Of a stretch of 64,000 nucleotides of DNA, positions 43,961 through 56,962 are shown one piece after another. Every line of letters begins with the position of its first letter. The first letter of the stretch is position 1. Made by a program: the position numbers and the translations under genes. The notes below the pieces were generated by a model that ran no database searches, was not told where the DNA came from, and saw only the letters and a program-made list of their open reading frames with translations. Source of the DNA: Agarophyton chilense (Eukaryota > Rhodophyta > Florideophyceae > Gracilariales > Gracilariaceae); contig JARGXX010000096.1 of NCBI GenBank assembly GCA_030374765.1, positions 620,001 through 684,000 of the forward strand, in the 5' to 3' direction.

Positions 43961-45715
43961 TCAAGTTCACACCGTAACTCTAGTTTAAAGAGCTACACCG
44001 ATGAGGTAGTTATGGCAAGTGGTGGACGTGGATGGTTGTCGGCATGCGCCGTGTACTACGGTGGTTTAGTTAGCAATTACCTTAGCTTTTCGCTAATTTA
44101 GTATTATTTAGATAAGAGGAAGTAGATAGGGAGAAGCACCTCAAGTGCACCTCGTCGTGGCCACGTGGTGAGGAGGGCCACCATAGGTTGGGTCGCAGGT
44201 GAGATATATATCTTCACCAAGCATGGCCCCCTTTGTCACAATTGTAAAGACAAGCACCTATTACACTACTTTAACCACTTTTGGTTTCTACAGTCGACCA
44301 TAAAGGTAAGCCTAGCGTCCTTACGGGTTTCCGGACCCACGTGCGCTGTGCATATTCGTCTACCAACGTGGTCTCAGTAGGCCGGCCATTCCTGTTGCAC
44401 CCTTCAGAGGCTGAGCTTCCACACCTTACAGGTATTCTCAATCTCCTCCTCCTAGGTCGAGCCCACCCCGTGCTCCCTAGAACCGTCAGGTCTTACACCC
44501 CCTCGCTACCGTTTTGGTTTATAACACAGTAACTGACACATTTGAAGTTAAACGGCTGTTCCATGATTTTAAACGCGGCCTTTTCGGTTGCAAAAGAGGT
44601 ATTTCTTTAACCGTCCAAAGCCAAGGAAGCACTCGAACACCAAATATAAAACAGTGTTAAAGGTTACGGTGTTATCACCTGGCTCATTATAGGCTTAGAC
44701 ATTCAAGGTTATGGTTCTTACCAAGGCACGAACAGACAAAACAGGTTCTCTTTTCATGCGGTTCATGTGATAAAACACGTTTGCTACATGACCAAAGAGA
44801 TGATTTAGAATTGGATCCAAAGAGAGGAGCATCCGAAATCACCGATCATTAACGTGCTGGCGATATGCAGTCAGCGCAAAGAAAAAAGGGACCGGTAACG
44901 GCGTCCGAAAATGCGTTTGGGTTAGGTGCGATGTCGATAAAGTTTCCTTTTTGGGGTTGCTTGTTGTTGAGGTGCACGTAGACACAAGTTGGTTTTGATG
45001 AAACGAGCAAACATGCCGTGAAATGCGTGAACGAGACGTCGATGAATTTGCCTCGAGCAATTGTTTTTTCCGTAGGACATATTTCGGGAAATGGCTTCAG
45101 ATTCGACAGGCGTCGACGTGTGTAAATGTGCTTGTGCTGCGGTGGAGCTCGTTTTTGGGATAAGCGGATAAAAAGTTGCTTCCAGCGCACGTCGACAAGA
45201 TTTGCTTGGGTGACCGTCATTCTTTCGAAAGGAGGGAAATTATCGCTTGAAGGGGCGTGGGGTGCCCATATTTGAGAAATCTTGAAAATTGCCTTGTGAG
45301 GTGTATTATAACCGGTTTGCAGTATGTACGGAAGGTTTCCTACGGACTGATCACTCCCGAAGTTTTCTTACGACTAAAAAATATTCTATCATAGCAGTCT
45401 CCGGTCTCGTACTGTTATCTTGAACACAAAAATATAGCTACAAAATTTCAGAAAGAATTTCAATTTCTGTAACCAATCATAGGTATATTCCCATGGTCTA
45501 AAGACAGGGAGCCTCGCCGTAGGAGATCTGTCACATGTGTTACAACGACGTTTGTCATGGCATGCGCCTAAGGTATACGCCCTGATAAGCGTTGCTGTAA
45601 TAAATCTATGAGCTCTACATGCCTCGCCCCCGTCGTCGCCTTCACCAAATCATACTCAAATTTCTGAAATGTCTGGTAGTTAAACTGCAACAGGTTCACC
45701 TCCAGACATCTCACT
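43961..45715. other. No recognisable gene
   Basis: 43990-44530 has LTR-like composition (TATATATCTTC, several CACGTG/CCACGTG) but no matching copy in the window. Short minus-strand ORFs at 44840-45220 show no motif. Confidence 0.35.
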
Positions 45716-46760
45716 ATTTCCAAAATAGCGAAGCGAAAGAAACGACAAATGCAAAAACTCATCCATTTGACAGGCGTGGTGGTTGTTACGTATAACACAA
45801 GAGGCAGAAATATATCTCGACGAGTCCGCCGTACGCGTCGTCCATTTCATGAATTCAACCAATTTTGGTCGGACTCGGGGTTTCAAACTTGCTACAGGTT
45901 TCAACGTTCACCGTTTTATCGTTTGCTGAATGCCATACGTCCATTTCAATATAAATTTTAATTACTCAGAACTAGAAGAAGAAATGAATGCACACTCCTC
46001 CAGTTCTTTCACCGAAGCTGCAACGAAGCTGACAGATTTCTTACGACTCATGTGTGGATCGAGTTATTGGGATCTGATACTAAGTTATGGACTCGGTAAA
46101 TCAACCTGCTACAAAGTTTTTCACGAGGTCCTGAGTTATTGCAATACATTTCTACAGTTCGAAGATTTACCATGTAAGGTAAATACAAGAGCCTATCACA
46201 AACGCGCGGTTGACTTTTTTTGTCACCAAAGCATTTTAATCTCTTTCCAGGTTTTGAGAGAACCATTGATGGTTCCATTTTCTAAATTAGAAAACCGCCG
46301 AAGAATTTAAACAATCTGCAGTTCTACACGCGCAAGGGAGGTCTTAGGATGCCCGTACAGGCTATGGTAGACGAAAAATATCGATTTGTGGCTGCGTCGG
46401 TTACGTGCGTGGGGTCTACCATTGATGGTGTTGCTCTGTCGCATTCAAACATTGGTCGCTTTCTTGAAAGCAAAGGTTTGCCGAAAGGCTATTAAATCGC
46501 AGGAGACGAGGCATTAATTTCACAAATTATCTGATTATTTCTATTCCAGGATCCACGGCGATTGAATAACAGGACGGTTTTAATTTCTTACTCTCTTCTC
46601 ATTTCGTACACGTCGACCAAGCGTAAGGTCGTTTGAATGAGAGATGGGGGATTCTATGGCGTCTGATGCAGTATAATCTGCAGACATCACTAATAATTAT
46701 CAACACAGCTATGAGATTGGGGACTTACTACGTTAATTGGGGGAGGGGCTGTGTCAATTT
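45716..46760 (+). pseudogene. PIF/Harbinger transposase, degenerate
   Basis: Pieces in changing frames follow the HARBI1-like order: FHEFNQFWSDSGFQTCYRF (N-terminus), the helix-turn-helix GSSYWDLILSYGLGKSTCY (about 46055-46115), the first catalytic Asp in FERTIDGSIF, FYTRKGGLRMPVQAMVDEKY, the second Asp in GSTIDGVAL, GDEAL with the third acidic site, then VHVDQA and NERWGILWRLMQYNL near 46650. Several stops and shifts (for example near 45957, 46301, 46490, 46603) make it inactive. No terminal inverted repeats were identified. Confidence 0.82.
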
Positions 46761-46828
46761 TTCGAAGAGTGCAGGCTTGGTGTTTGCCCGAGAGGCTTTG
46801 GGATCGTTGGATCACTGACTGGAATGGT

Positions 46829-46923
46829 TGTAGAGCAATCCCAAATGGGAAAATACTTCTCGTGTGTTCGAGTCGCGCTATCGCGAAGAGAGGGGTAATT
46901 CCACGAACGAGCCTTCGTGCCAC
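46829..46923 (-). repeat. LTR family F copy 2, left part (split by element C)
   Basis: It starts TGTAGAGCAATC on the plus strand and aligns with the reverse complement of 28505-28615. The remainder is at 57931-58654; the break carries the element C target duplication. Confidence 0.82.
46919..46923. repeat. Target-site duplication GCCAC, left (element C)
   Basis: GCCAC directly before the 5' LTR, repeated at 57926-57930. Confidence 0.92.
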
Positions 46924-47370
46924 TGTGAACGAGCGATGATAATGGCTGAGCCCTGTAAGCCACCGGGCCCTGAAGGATCTTGCAGGGGACACGTGTACGG
47001 GTCGACCTCAGGTGGACTCATGTAGATTCTTAATTTGACTTAATTAGTGTAATAGATTAACACTACAGTGCCAGGTAGATCTCAGCGCCTTGCAAATACT
47101 ATTTACTTGGCTCCAGTGACGCTTCTACCTTGGAGTACGGTAGGCACCGTTAGGATACTAAATAACCCGCTTTGGTATATTAATTCCACCCTTTGGTCTT
47201 CAAGCCACCGTTTCCATAGCTCTGACCTGTACGAGTACGTAGTAAACGCCAGCCCGTTGCACCAAGTACTCTGGGAGTGCCGCCGTCAAGGATTCGAACC
47301 TTAGGACCCCCTCTACCACGCTACCACCGGTCGAGACCCGTACGCTGACTTAACCCGTCATTGCGTTACA
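46924..47370 (+). repeat. 5' LTR of element C (447 bp)
   Basis: TGTGAACG...GCGTTACA. The tRNA-like cassette described in the findings lies at about 47286-47335 on the minus strand. Confidence 0.93.
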
Positions 47371-47373
47371 TTT

Positions 47374-47391
47374 TGGTCTCTAGTCTTAGAA
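47374..47391 (+). other. Primer-binding site of element C
   Basis: TGGTCTCTAGTCTTAGAA starts three bases after the LTR; it agrees with the PBS of element B at 14 of 18 positions. Confidence 0.68.
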
Positions 47392-47446
47392 ATCTCAAGG
47401 AATAATTGAACGGACCACTGGAACAAAGAATTATTCGGATTCTAAC

Positions 47447-48112
47447 TGTAGTATCCGCTCTAACGGAGAGAGCAGACACCTGCGACAGCGTTCGGACTGC
47501 CGATGGGTCGCTTGCGGCGAAGGAAAAGGGGTGGTAGAGCTACAAAACCAGCGAGCTGGAAGTGGGGTGTAAGGCCACTACTCGCCAGCGAGGGTGAACA
47601 GTGCAACTGTAAAACGTTGATGGAGCGTAGGCACGAGACGGTTCGTGAAGTGGTTGGGGGCTGACTATCTATTATAGCTTGTCCGGATCTCTGGTTAAAG
47701 AATCCTAAGCGAGGAACAGAATAGTCATGATGCCCATGTTGTCTCCTTTACTTGGAGTCGGCGCTCACCTCTGGTACCCTATATACTGTGTGCCAGGGTG
47801 AGTGCCCAAATAATACGTAAATAATACCCAGTGGTCAGCCACTTAGCCAAACCAATGTATGGGTACGGTCCCTAATGGACGTCTAGCTACAATGGGTAGT
47901 AAAACCAGCCACGTTGATCGCCACTACATGCGCCGTTGCAAGCCACTCCACTCGTGATACCACGTGTCCCAACAATATACCCTGCCTCCTGGCATCCTAC
48001 GCGGTGTGCCGTTTCATATCACAATGCTGATGATATCACTCACTTATGAGTTCCAACCGCGACTTCGCGAAAAACCAACCCATCGGATTCCCCAACATTG
48101 TAGAATACTACA
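47447..48112 (-). repeat. Solo LTR of A type, inserted in the leader of element C
   Basis: 666 bp, the reverse complement of the LTR at 8477-9141, with ends TGTAGTAT and ATACTACA. It is flanked by a perfect CTAAC duplication (47442-47446 and 48113-48117). It separates the PBS from gag of element C. Confidence 0.95.
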
Positions 48113-48357
48113 CTAACCTTTGGTTTAATTCCCTAACAGACCCGAAGTACAGCAGCAACCTCCATTATGGATGCAGAAAACACACCCAACCGACCCTACC
48201 ATATGACTCCTACGGCAGGACGAAGTGCGACTACAACGCCAGCGATGTCGCATGACCTCATGTTGATACTGCTAGCGACCGAAGGAGCACAAAGAGCCAG
48301 CCCCAAGAAGTACTGACCCCAATGGATAACCCTTAAAGGATTCGCCGAGAACCCGCG

Positions 48358-50260
48358 GTGGCAGCGCGTTTACGAGACCGCCTCACCAGGGCCACCTCTA
48401 GGCCAGCAACACCTCAAGGAGAAACCCCCCGGACCGAAGGAATTCGAGAAAACCTGTCCGCAGGTCCTGCCGACCTTCTTTGGCCCCGTCTCCGTGAGCT
48501 CTGCTCAACGCACGTGGATTCCATTACGGACGTGCGACTTGCTACGGCGATCTCTGACCATACGGATCACCTCATCGCACGATTCGTCCTTAAGGTATTG
48601 GAGCCTGACTTATTCATAGACTCCCTCCTAGAGGCCGTTCAAGGTGCTGTCACCCGCCAGGCAGGCAATTTGGTCCCTAGGACCTCCCCCTCACAAATAA
48701 ACGATCCTGTCTCCATATGGAAACCCCCTACTAAACCCCCAGGAGCGGCGAAATTATCCGCCCCTCGCCGGGAATATCATCAGGAAAACCCCGTGGTGGG
48801 CCAATCTAGGAGCAGAAGAGAAGCTCCGCGTCGAGATGAGATACAGGTTGCCCATAAGGAGAATCCAAGGGAGGGACAAGCGAAGAGCAGAAGAAAAGCT
48901 CCGCGTCTAGAAGAGAGACCTCTTGCCCCACCCGACGGATTATACGAGGTACAGCGACCTCAGGGCTCGGTCGGATCTGATAGAGAGATCCATCCTTTAG
49001 GTCCCTACTTCGCTAGAAAGAAGAAAAGAAGTAACCACAGTACAAAGAAGGACAGAAGGAGTAAGAGAAGAGACCACTCGGACACGAACGATTCCGAATC
49101 GGCCTCAACCGAAACGGCGGATTCGGAATTGGAAGAGGCTTTCATTCGAAACCTCAGACCACTGACAACCACAAACGAACTTTTCCTTAAGGTTCTAGAC
49201 TACCGGAATTACCGGCTGGCCGACGGGTGCGTGAAATATTCTGGTTCGGTGGCTCGCAGAGTCGCCAGATGGGCTAAACGGATGCAACTAACCATTCCGG
49301 AGAAGTTCTCAGGTTCCGATCCCATTGCTGTCCTTAGGTTTTTCAGTTTGTTCCGTACGGCCTGCGATCACAACGGTGTCCACGAGGGCGCCGATCTGTA
49401 CCTTTTCCAATTCTTCCTTACAGGACAGGCGCGTGACCCAGTGGTTTCGAAGATATCTGGCACAACTGACCTCGTGGATGCTCAAGACCATGAGCTTCTC
49501 AGGTCATACTCTCAGGTTGTTATTACTTCGTGGAAACTTACGCCACGGATGAAGTTATAATGGATGCCCACCGGGAAGTAATATCCTTTAGACAAAGCTC
49601 CAACATGAAGGAATCGGCTTTCGCAGAAGACCTATGAAAGAAGGCTTACCGATGTGGAAACGTGTTCTCCGAAGGACGGCTTAAGCGCCACTTCATCACT
49701 GGATTGCTCCCTGTCATTGGGACACATGTGCGCAATTACCACACGTAAAACCCACAATACTCCTTCCGAAGGCTCGTTACCTACGCTGAGGGTTATGGAA
49801 AAACCTACAGGACTTCCAGGCGCGACGCTAGTTTTACCAGAGGACACGCAACTCCATTGCCTAAACCTAACCAAGCCCATTTGGTTAGCTCCAGGGAGTC
49901 GGACATGGATGCTTCACTCATTCACACCGATTCGAGAGATGTCCTTGCCCTCAGTTTCAGTGCTCCTCCGTCCGGGCCCCGATCATACACCTCCCAATGA
50001 ACTACAGCGACCACTGGACCACCTACACCTAAGTATTTTCCCTTTCCGCCCCGCAAGGACGTTTTTGTCCGCTCCCCAAGGGCCTGCTTCCTCTGCCTGT
50101 CACTGACCCAACCATGTGACTGTACGGGGTATCTGCCTGAGGACGCACGAAAAACCCTTTTAGCCCTAAGGGAAGAGAATTACCGGGTGCGGAGATCCGA
50201 AGGAATGTATAACAGAGCACAGAAATGAACCACAGGGACCCCTGGAAGCTCACGCTATAC
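48358..50260 (+). pseudogene. gag: gag of element C, frameshifted
   Basis: The first open run (48358-49560) has no ATG; it opens just after a TAA and begins at GTG, so the start codon seems lost. It contains a Lys/Arg/Ser-rich middle and the capsid-like block (TNELFLKVLDYRNYRL, AVLRFFSLFRTACDHNG) that aligns with gag of A and B. After a frameshift near 49525 the match continues in pieces (CGNVFSEGRLKRHFITGLLP). A Cys-containing segment near 50080-50115 sits at the zinc-knuckle position but lacks a clean CCHC pattern. Confidence 0.8.
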
Positions 50261-50509
50261 CACGCCTCCGGACACTCCGATCAAAGTCCCACAGGTCCAC
50301 GCCATTGTAGATCCTACGGACGACCCCGTGGAAGAACCCTATTCTCAGGAAGAATCGGCAACCCCATCGCAAAACTCCTAGAGGGACGACTCGAGGCAAA
50401 TCCTCCATCTTTAAGCCCCTGCCTCAACCAATTGGACGGTCATGGGACGAAGAGCTCTTCACCTCCCAATACAAACCACCCACCATGAACCACTCAGGAT
50501 GAACCACAA

Positions 50510-53056
50510 TTGGAACACAGTAACGACCCCGTCTGTATCCTCAGGAAAGAGAACTATAAAGATCGAGTAACCGTAGGAATTCGTTCCAACCACTCTCGAG
50601 TGACCAGAGCTGTGTTGGACACAGGCGCTGGCCCCACCTTGGTCCATCCCAAGCTGCTCCCACTGCGTTGGCAAGATTTCGTTCAGGCCAAGAAGACCCC
50701 AAGGATTACCGATGCGTCTCGTAGACCAACGCACATTAAAGGGATAGTACCACTTTACCTCCAGGCAGGACAATTCAAAGTCCGCACATTGTTTCTTGTA
50801 TGTCCTAACTTGGGCGCCGAGGCAATCCTAGGGACCTCATTTATCGACCGATACATTAAGGCAATTTATCCATGCCTTAGGGAAGTCGCGTTTTACCGCG
50901 CACCTTCCATCTCCATAACTGGTTCAACTCCAGGGCCAGAAGCTAACCGCAAATGGGCGGTTGTCTCCGAAAACAGGAAGTCCAATAAGGTTCGCCTGTC
51001 AAGGGCTATAACGATACCGCCGATGAGCCAAATCGCTGTATCAGTCCATTCACAGTTCTCAGGTCCCGTAACGATTCAGAACCACCCGAAAACGGTTCTG
51101 AAGCACCTTACCTTGATGTCCAGTGGAGTAATGGACATCCACCCCAACAGGTCCTTTTTGGTCACAATCAGCAACTTCCGAGATAAACCCGTACGGTTTC
51201 CTAAAGCTAAAGTGATTGGTATCACTCTACCAACGCCCGTGGCCATTATGGAAGCCCAAATGGATAGCCTTGAGAAGCCAACTCCCGACAAGGACGTCGA
51301 CTCTTGGGAGGGGACGGTCGCCATCGGCGAAGGATTCGTATCCTATGAGCTCCAGGGTCTTGATCTCCTCAGAGAATACCAGGCCATGCGGACAGGTAGA
51401 TTGGGGACAATCAGAGCCATTACACACCGCATTGACCTTCAGAATGATGCTAGACCACCGTTCCAGCACCCATACTGTACAGGCCTTAAAGGTAGGGAAA
51501 TCGTCGCCGACCAGATGGACAAGATGCGCAACGCTCAATTCATAGAGCCAGCACCTCCAAACCAATCGAAATGGGCAAGTCCCCTTGTTCTCGTGGCGAG
51601 AAAAGATGGCTCCGTCTGGTTCGGTGTCCACTACAGGAATCTGAACGCAGTAACCAAGAGGGACTCATACCCGATACACCGCGTGGATTACTGTCTGGAT
51701 TCCTTAGGCGAAGCTGTCCTATTTACCACACTGGACGCTAACTCGGGATATTGGCAAATCCCTTCGTCCGAAGACGCGAGAGCGCTGACAACCTTTACCA
51801 CCCATGAAGGTCTGTTCAGATTTACTCGCATGCCCTTTGGTTTGAAGAATGCACCAGCCACGTTCCAACGGGTAATGGACATTATACTGTCCAAAGTCAA
51901 ATGGAAGTTCGCCCTGGTCTATTTGGATGACGTTATAATCTTCTCACGGACCGTAACGGAGCACTTTCGCCACGTGAAGAAGGTGCTAACAATCCTACAG
52001 GACGCTGGAGTAACACTGAAGCTCCGAAAATGCGCTTTCTTCCAGGCCTCAGTGGACTATCTCAGTCACGTCGTTCTCCCAGGAAAGGTAAAGGTGGCTA
52101 CACGGACAACGAATGCGATTCGCCAGGCTGAGCCTCCTAGGACCCACACGGAACTAAGATCCTTCGTGGGCTTTTGCAACGTTTACCGACGGTTCGCCCA
52201 ATGGTTTGCCCAGATCTCGGCCCCTCTCAACGCGATGCTGAAGAAGGGAACACCTTCGGAGATCGAAGCCCTTACGGACGACCAGTATGAAGTATTTCAG
52301 ACTCTAAATGACAAATTGCTGAACCCACCCATATTGGCCTTACGAAAGCCCAATACGCCTTTCGTCCTGGATACAGATGCCTTTGATGTCCAAGTGGGTT
52401 GTGCACTGCTACAAGAACAGAAGTCAACGAAAGACTATCGACCTATTGGGTACTGGAGCACAACGCACACCAACGCGAAGCGAACCTAAAGTACGTCCGA
52501 AAAGGAAGGTCTGGCCATCGTATGGTCCGTATTGACACTCCGTCCGTACCTCGAGGTACCCAGGTTTACCATTAGGACAGACCACGACTCACTCCGCTGG
52601 CTACTCAATATGACCGATGCATCGAGTCGCCTTGCTAGGTGGCGCTTCAGGCTGTCAGAATATGACTACGAGATAACCTATAGGACAGGCATCAAGCACC
52701 AGGCAGCAGATGCCCTGTCGCGAATCATCACCGACGGAACTGATGATAAGCCATTGGACGACCTAATTCCTACCTCCTTTACAGATGATGGACCTCAGGA
52801 CTACACGGAAACAGATGACCTTATGGGCAAAGTGCAATCGGAAGACCCTGAGATAAAAGAGAACGAAGTACACCTATTGGAATGGGAAACAGTACCGCCC
52901 AATTGGGCACCACCTCAGGTTAACGCGATAGACCCGCAGAAAAAAGAGCTCCTCCCTATAACTATTGAGGAACTCCTACAGGCGCAAGGTCGAAGACGAG
53001 TACTGCAAGGAAACGGCCGAACTAGTAAAACCCCCAGGATGCCTATTCGACTATGA
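50510..53056 (+). pseudogene. pol: pol part 1 of element C: protease, RT, RNase H (one stop)
   Basis: An open run of 659 codons (50510-52489) has protease LDTGAGPT, RT with WASPLVLVARKDGSVWF, TLDANSGYWQIP and an intact YLDDVIIFS, then the start of RNase H (LDTDAFDVQVGCALL). TAA at 52487-52489 is a plain nonsense change, since the next codon onward continues RNase H (STSEKEGLAIVW, TDHDSLRW, ADALSRI) in the same frame. The frame shifts near 52985, before integrase. Confidence 0.9.
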
Positions 53057-54521
53057 CAGATTTCGACTACTATGTCGCCGCTCACCGCTGAATGGCGCAC
53101 TCCAACGGGTAACACCAACTTCGCTAAGGGCGCGATTCCTATACCTCGCCCACTTCCCCCGCTTGGCTGGCCATCCTGGAGGCCGACGAATGTATCAGAC
53201 TCTAAGGAAGTTCTTCTACTGGCCACTAAGGGCGCAGGACCTTTGGAAAACCGCACGGAACTGTGCATCGTGCGCACAGATCCGACGGTCTCGCGCCAAC
53301 CATCAGGCCAAACTGAAGCTCTTTCCCGTCTCAGGTCTAATGGAATTTGTCTCAATCGATATACTTGGGCTTTTGCCTAACTCGTCCCATGGGAAACTGT
53401 TTGTTTTGGTTAAAACGGATAGGTTTACCAGACTTACCCGAGCCCTACCCCTTGGAAAGAAAACGGCTACGGATGTCGCTGCGGCCTTCTTGTCTCACTG
53501 GGTATATCCATATGGCATGCCACTGTACCTCCTTACGGATGTCGGCAGCCCGTTTGTATCCAAAGTTTTCTTGCATGTCTGTGCTGCCTTAGGTATCAAA
53601 CACATGACCATCACGGCGTAACACCCGCAAACCAGTGGCCAAGCCGAACGCTTCAACCGCACGCTTCTGGACCGATTGGCGCATTACGTTTTGGAGCACC
53701 AATTGGAGTGGGACGAATACGTTGAACCACTGGTTAAAGCCTACAACACGCAGGTGCACGCTTCCACATGGACAACGCCTTTCGACTGAACGCTAACGAA
53801 AGCGCCCCCGCCGATAGCTGTTGACCTTCAGGAGTCTATCATACCCCAGGAAATATCCGAAGGGATGACTCCTACCCAGGTGAAGCGCTACTCGCGCCGA
53901 AGCATTGACCACATTCTCCATTCGGCCAGAACTGTATTAACCAAAGCCCAACGGCGCTACAAATGCAATTTCTACAAAGCCGTTTGGAACACACTGACCT
54001 TTGAAAAAGGACATCTGGGTTACCTGGACCGGCCACCGATGGACAGTGAGGAACTCGAGGACATTACGCGGAAGGTCTTAACCCGCTCTACGGGACCATA
54101 CAAAGCCCTTAAGGCCAATGATCACACCATAAGTTTGCTCATTAACGGCCTACAGGTCACTGTGTCTATTGACCGCGTGACACTAGCTCCCAGTTCCTCC
54201 GGACCACGAACGTCCCAGCCCCCTGGCCCAACGGAAGCACCACGACCTCAGGTCAACACTCAAGTCTCCACACCCCCTAAGGCAGTTCCCGAGGACTCGA
54301 CTAGCCCCATGGACACGATGGTCAAGGCCAACTACTATGTCCCATCGCTCCCAACTGACTCCAATGGATTCGCCCCTCTGGGCCACACTCTCCTTTCGGA
54401 GAATGAACACCAACCGGAATATGTGATTGAGCACATCATCTCCGCCGGTATGGGAGAAGATGGAACTATGCGCTATCGCGTCCGTTGGTTCGGCTACACA
54501 CCTGAGAAAGATACTTGGTAA
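52965..54521 (+). pseudogene. int: pol part 2 of element C: integrase and chromodomain (two stops)
   Basis: HHCC region at about 53130-53280 (LAHFPRLAGHPGG, CASCAQI). The core has SIDILGLL, then LLTDVGSPF and QAERFNRT, so D, D and E are present. TAA at 53619-53621 and TGA near 53787 interrupt one frame. The chromodomain (YVIEHIISAGMGEDGTMRYR, then WFGYTPEKDTW) closes the frame at 54519-54521. It is about half the usual chromodomain length, so it is probably truncated by the stop. Confidence 0.87.
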
Positions 54522-54574
54522 TAGCCTCAAACCATTCCTGCTAATTTTATCCCCCGCTATTAGCAAAGAGTCAG

Positions 54575-54720
54575 CCCCTCGGAGCGCAGCCTTTAGAAGG
54601 GGGCACCCAATTGGCGCAGAATCAGCACTTCGGAGCGCGGCCTTCAGGAGGGAGCAATCATTGGTCCAAATAAGCCAACCATTGGCCCGAATAATCCAAC
54701 CATTGGCCCGAATAATCCCA
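54575..54720 (+). repeat. Tandem repeats with CCAAT (ATTGG) boxes downstream of pol (element C)
   Basis: Two units of about 54 bp (cggagcgc...gcag) are followed by repeated ccaaccattggcccgaataa units near 54676-54716. At least three inverted sites match RRCCAATSR (for example GGCCAATGG). Confidence 0.7.
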
Positions 54721-55139
54721 AAACGCCTCTCAAACCGCTTCCCGACACGACGGTTCGCCGGAGCACGACGACTCGTCGAAGCTCCGGCATCAGGGAACAA
54801 ATTCAGTCCTTGGAGACACCTGAGGAAAACCCAAGACGCTCTCAAGATGGGGCGCCGTCCCGTGGCACGCACATTGGAGATACAAGAACGACCTTGGGAA
54901 AGCACAATCAGTAATTTATTCGACAACTAACAGAGGCCAAACAGCTCTCGATATGACCTCAAGGTTCGCAGAAGCGCTGCGGACACCACCAGGACTCACT
55001 GGTGCGGCGCAGGAGCAGCTCTGTCGTCCTCATTGGCACGTGCAGGAGCGAAACCGGGACTAGGGTCACCCGAGGAGCAAACTGGACAACCCGAACCGGC
55101 CCCAGTGAGCCGAGGACGCTTCTTCGGCGGAAATTCTCC

Positions 55140-56962
55140 TCAGAAGCTATTGTTACCATCGGAAAACTGCCAGTCACTCAAATTGAGACCATATCGGGCA
55201 TCCAAGTTGGCGGTAACACTCTGGTACATCGCCTGCGAATTCTGCTGCATGATATTGACCATGACAGCCTTCAGGTCCTGACCCTGTTGGACAACCGCGG
55301 TGTAGCGAGCCGAAGGACCAGCCCAGGAGCAGGCTTCCCTCAGAACTGTTGCAATTTCCATCGAGGCCGTGATACAAACGGTACGGCAGACATGACGGAG
55401 ATCCGTGGCGGCAGCAGTGACCGAAGCAAGAAAGTGGACCAACGGCGAGGACGGAGCGATGTCGACGCCCCCGGTGGACGTCTGAGCAAGTGCCTCGCCT
55501 ATGGGACTTTCGGTTTCGACAGTAACCTCGCCAGGAGGAAGAATCACTTGGGCGACGGGCAGTTCATACGAGAGCTCATCCTGAAGAGCAGCGCCTGGAA
55601 GAGCTGAAGGAGGAGAACCAGTCGGCAATACAACGGCGGACTCTACCGGGGGACGAACGCCCTCCATGGGTAAGATGAAGGGATCTTCACCAAAGGATTC
55701 TCCGTCGGACATACCAGCAGGAACTAACGGCGCGGCTTCCACATCAGGTTCGAAGCAAAGAGGATCGAAACCAAGGCCTTCGGATAATAGTGGGGCACAT
55801 GACGCTTCGGAATGTCCGATGGTTGATTTCTCAAGGGCTTGGCGGAATAGGCACGGGCGTGGTCCAGACCCTGCAGATGCAGCGGAATTGGCGTGATTGA
55901 GTCGGTATTCCAGTCATACCTAAGGAACCCGGAAGTTTTGGCCCACTCCATTTGTAGGACATGATCCAAAAGGGCCTTGGTTTCCTTGACGTCGAACTGA
56001 GACCCACGGACGATGTTTTGTATGCCCAGGTTCCTTAGGAAACGGATCATGATGTCCGGGAGTGAGATTAGGCGACCTCGAGGACCGGGTATGTTCTCAT
56101 CATACCACACCCTCCAATCCTTCGAACGGACATTACCCCGGATTCCATATTTCACAGTATCCAGAAAGTCCATAAGGGACATCACGCCGAACTCGACAAA
56201 GAGCACCTTCCAGGACAGCCAGGACCTTCGGTCATGGTCAGCGTCCATGAGTTGGGACGAGTGGTACGCCACCACGGACGGCGTGGGAACCAGAAGGAGC
56301 GGCGAGACACGCCAACACACGGCCCATTGGTTCTAATCCTCATGGGGCAGGGAAAGGTACAACGGAAGGCGTTTGTCGGAGCTCATGTCGTGGAACTCCA
56401 CTTGTTGCCAACAAAAGGAGAACCCCAAGGATTAACGCAGACGACCATCGGGCTCGTGCATCTCGTTCCAATAGACCCGGTTGGACATCCAGAATAAATG
56501 GTCGTATGGTGGCGGGAAGCACATAAGCCCCAAGAGGTTGTGACCAGCCGCGGGAAAGAGCACATGAGGTGAGATGAAGTCCGTTTACAGGTCCGAAAGT
56601 TGTTTGTTCACCGTGAACTGGTAGTCGGTTTCTTCTTCGCAGCGGACGTACGGCATGTCCGCTTGGAAGAGTGTGCGACATCGCGTCGCCGAGCGCGGAT
56701 CCACAGGACAATGCAACCATCGGTGATACCACGAGACGCTGCGCGCGTTCTTGCTGCCCCTCCGGAAGTCGGTTATCTTTGCAAACCTTCGGGCGTCGAG
56801 ATAGATGTGGCAAAACCTTTGGTATTCTTCCACTGAGGACGGCAGAACGGCATGACGCACCGCCCTCGTGTTTCTTCCGATTGTATGGTCATAGCGGTCC
56901 CCCGGATGCTCGTAGGCCACTTGGTATCCCGAGGAGCTCCTCGCTGGATTGTCTGAGGTCAT
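55140..56962 (-). pseudogene. Antisense accessory ORF of element C, frameshifted
   Basis: Minus-strand open pieces follow each other: 56962-56585, 56320-55724 and 55742-55140. The middle piece has KDWRVWYDENIPG, then LLDHVLQMEW and GFLRYDWNT. In order and spacing these match FRIWYIPP, LDVIDNTQW and GNWVYYNPF of the element B antisense protein. The last piece is Pro/Ala/Thr-rich like the A and B C-terminal tails. The N-terminal piece is too diverged to align with confidence. It occupies the same place and strand as in A and B. Confidence 0.62.

Noticed and set aside
43990-44530. A further solo LTR
   Set aside because: Composition and a TATATA box are suggestive, but no TG...CA ends with a target duplication and no second copy were found in the window.
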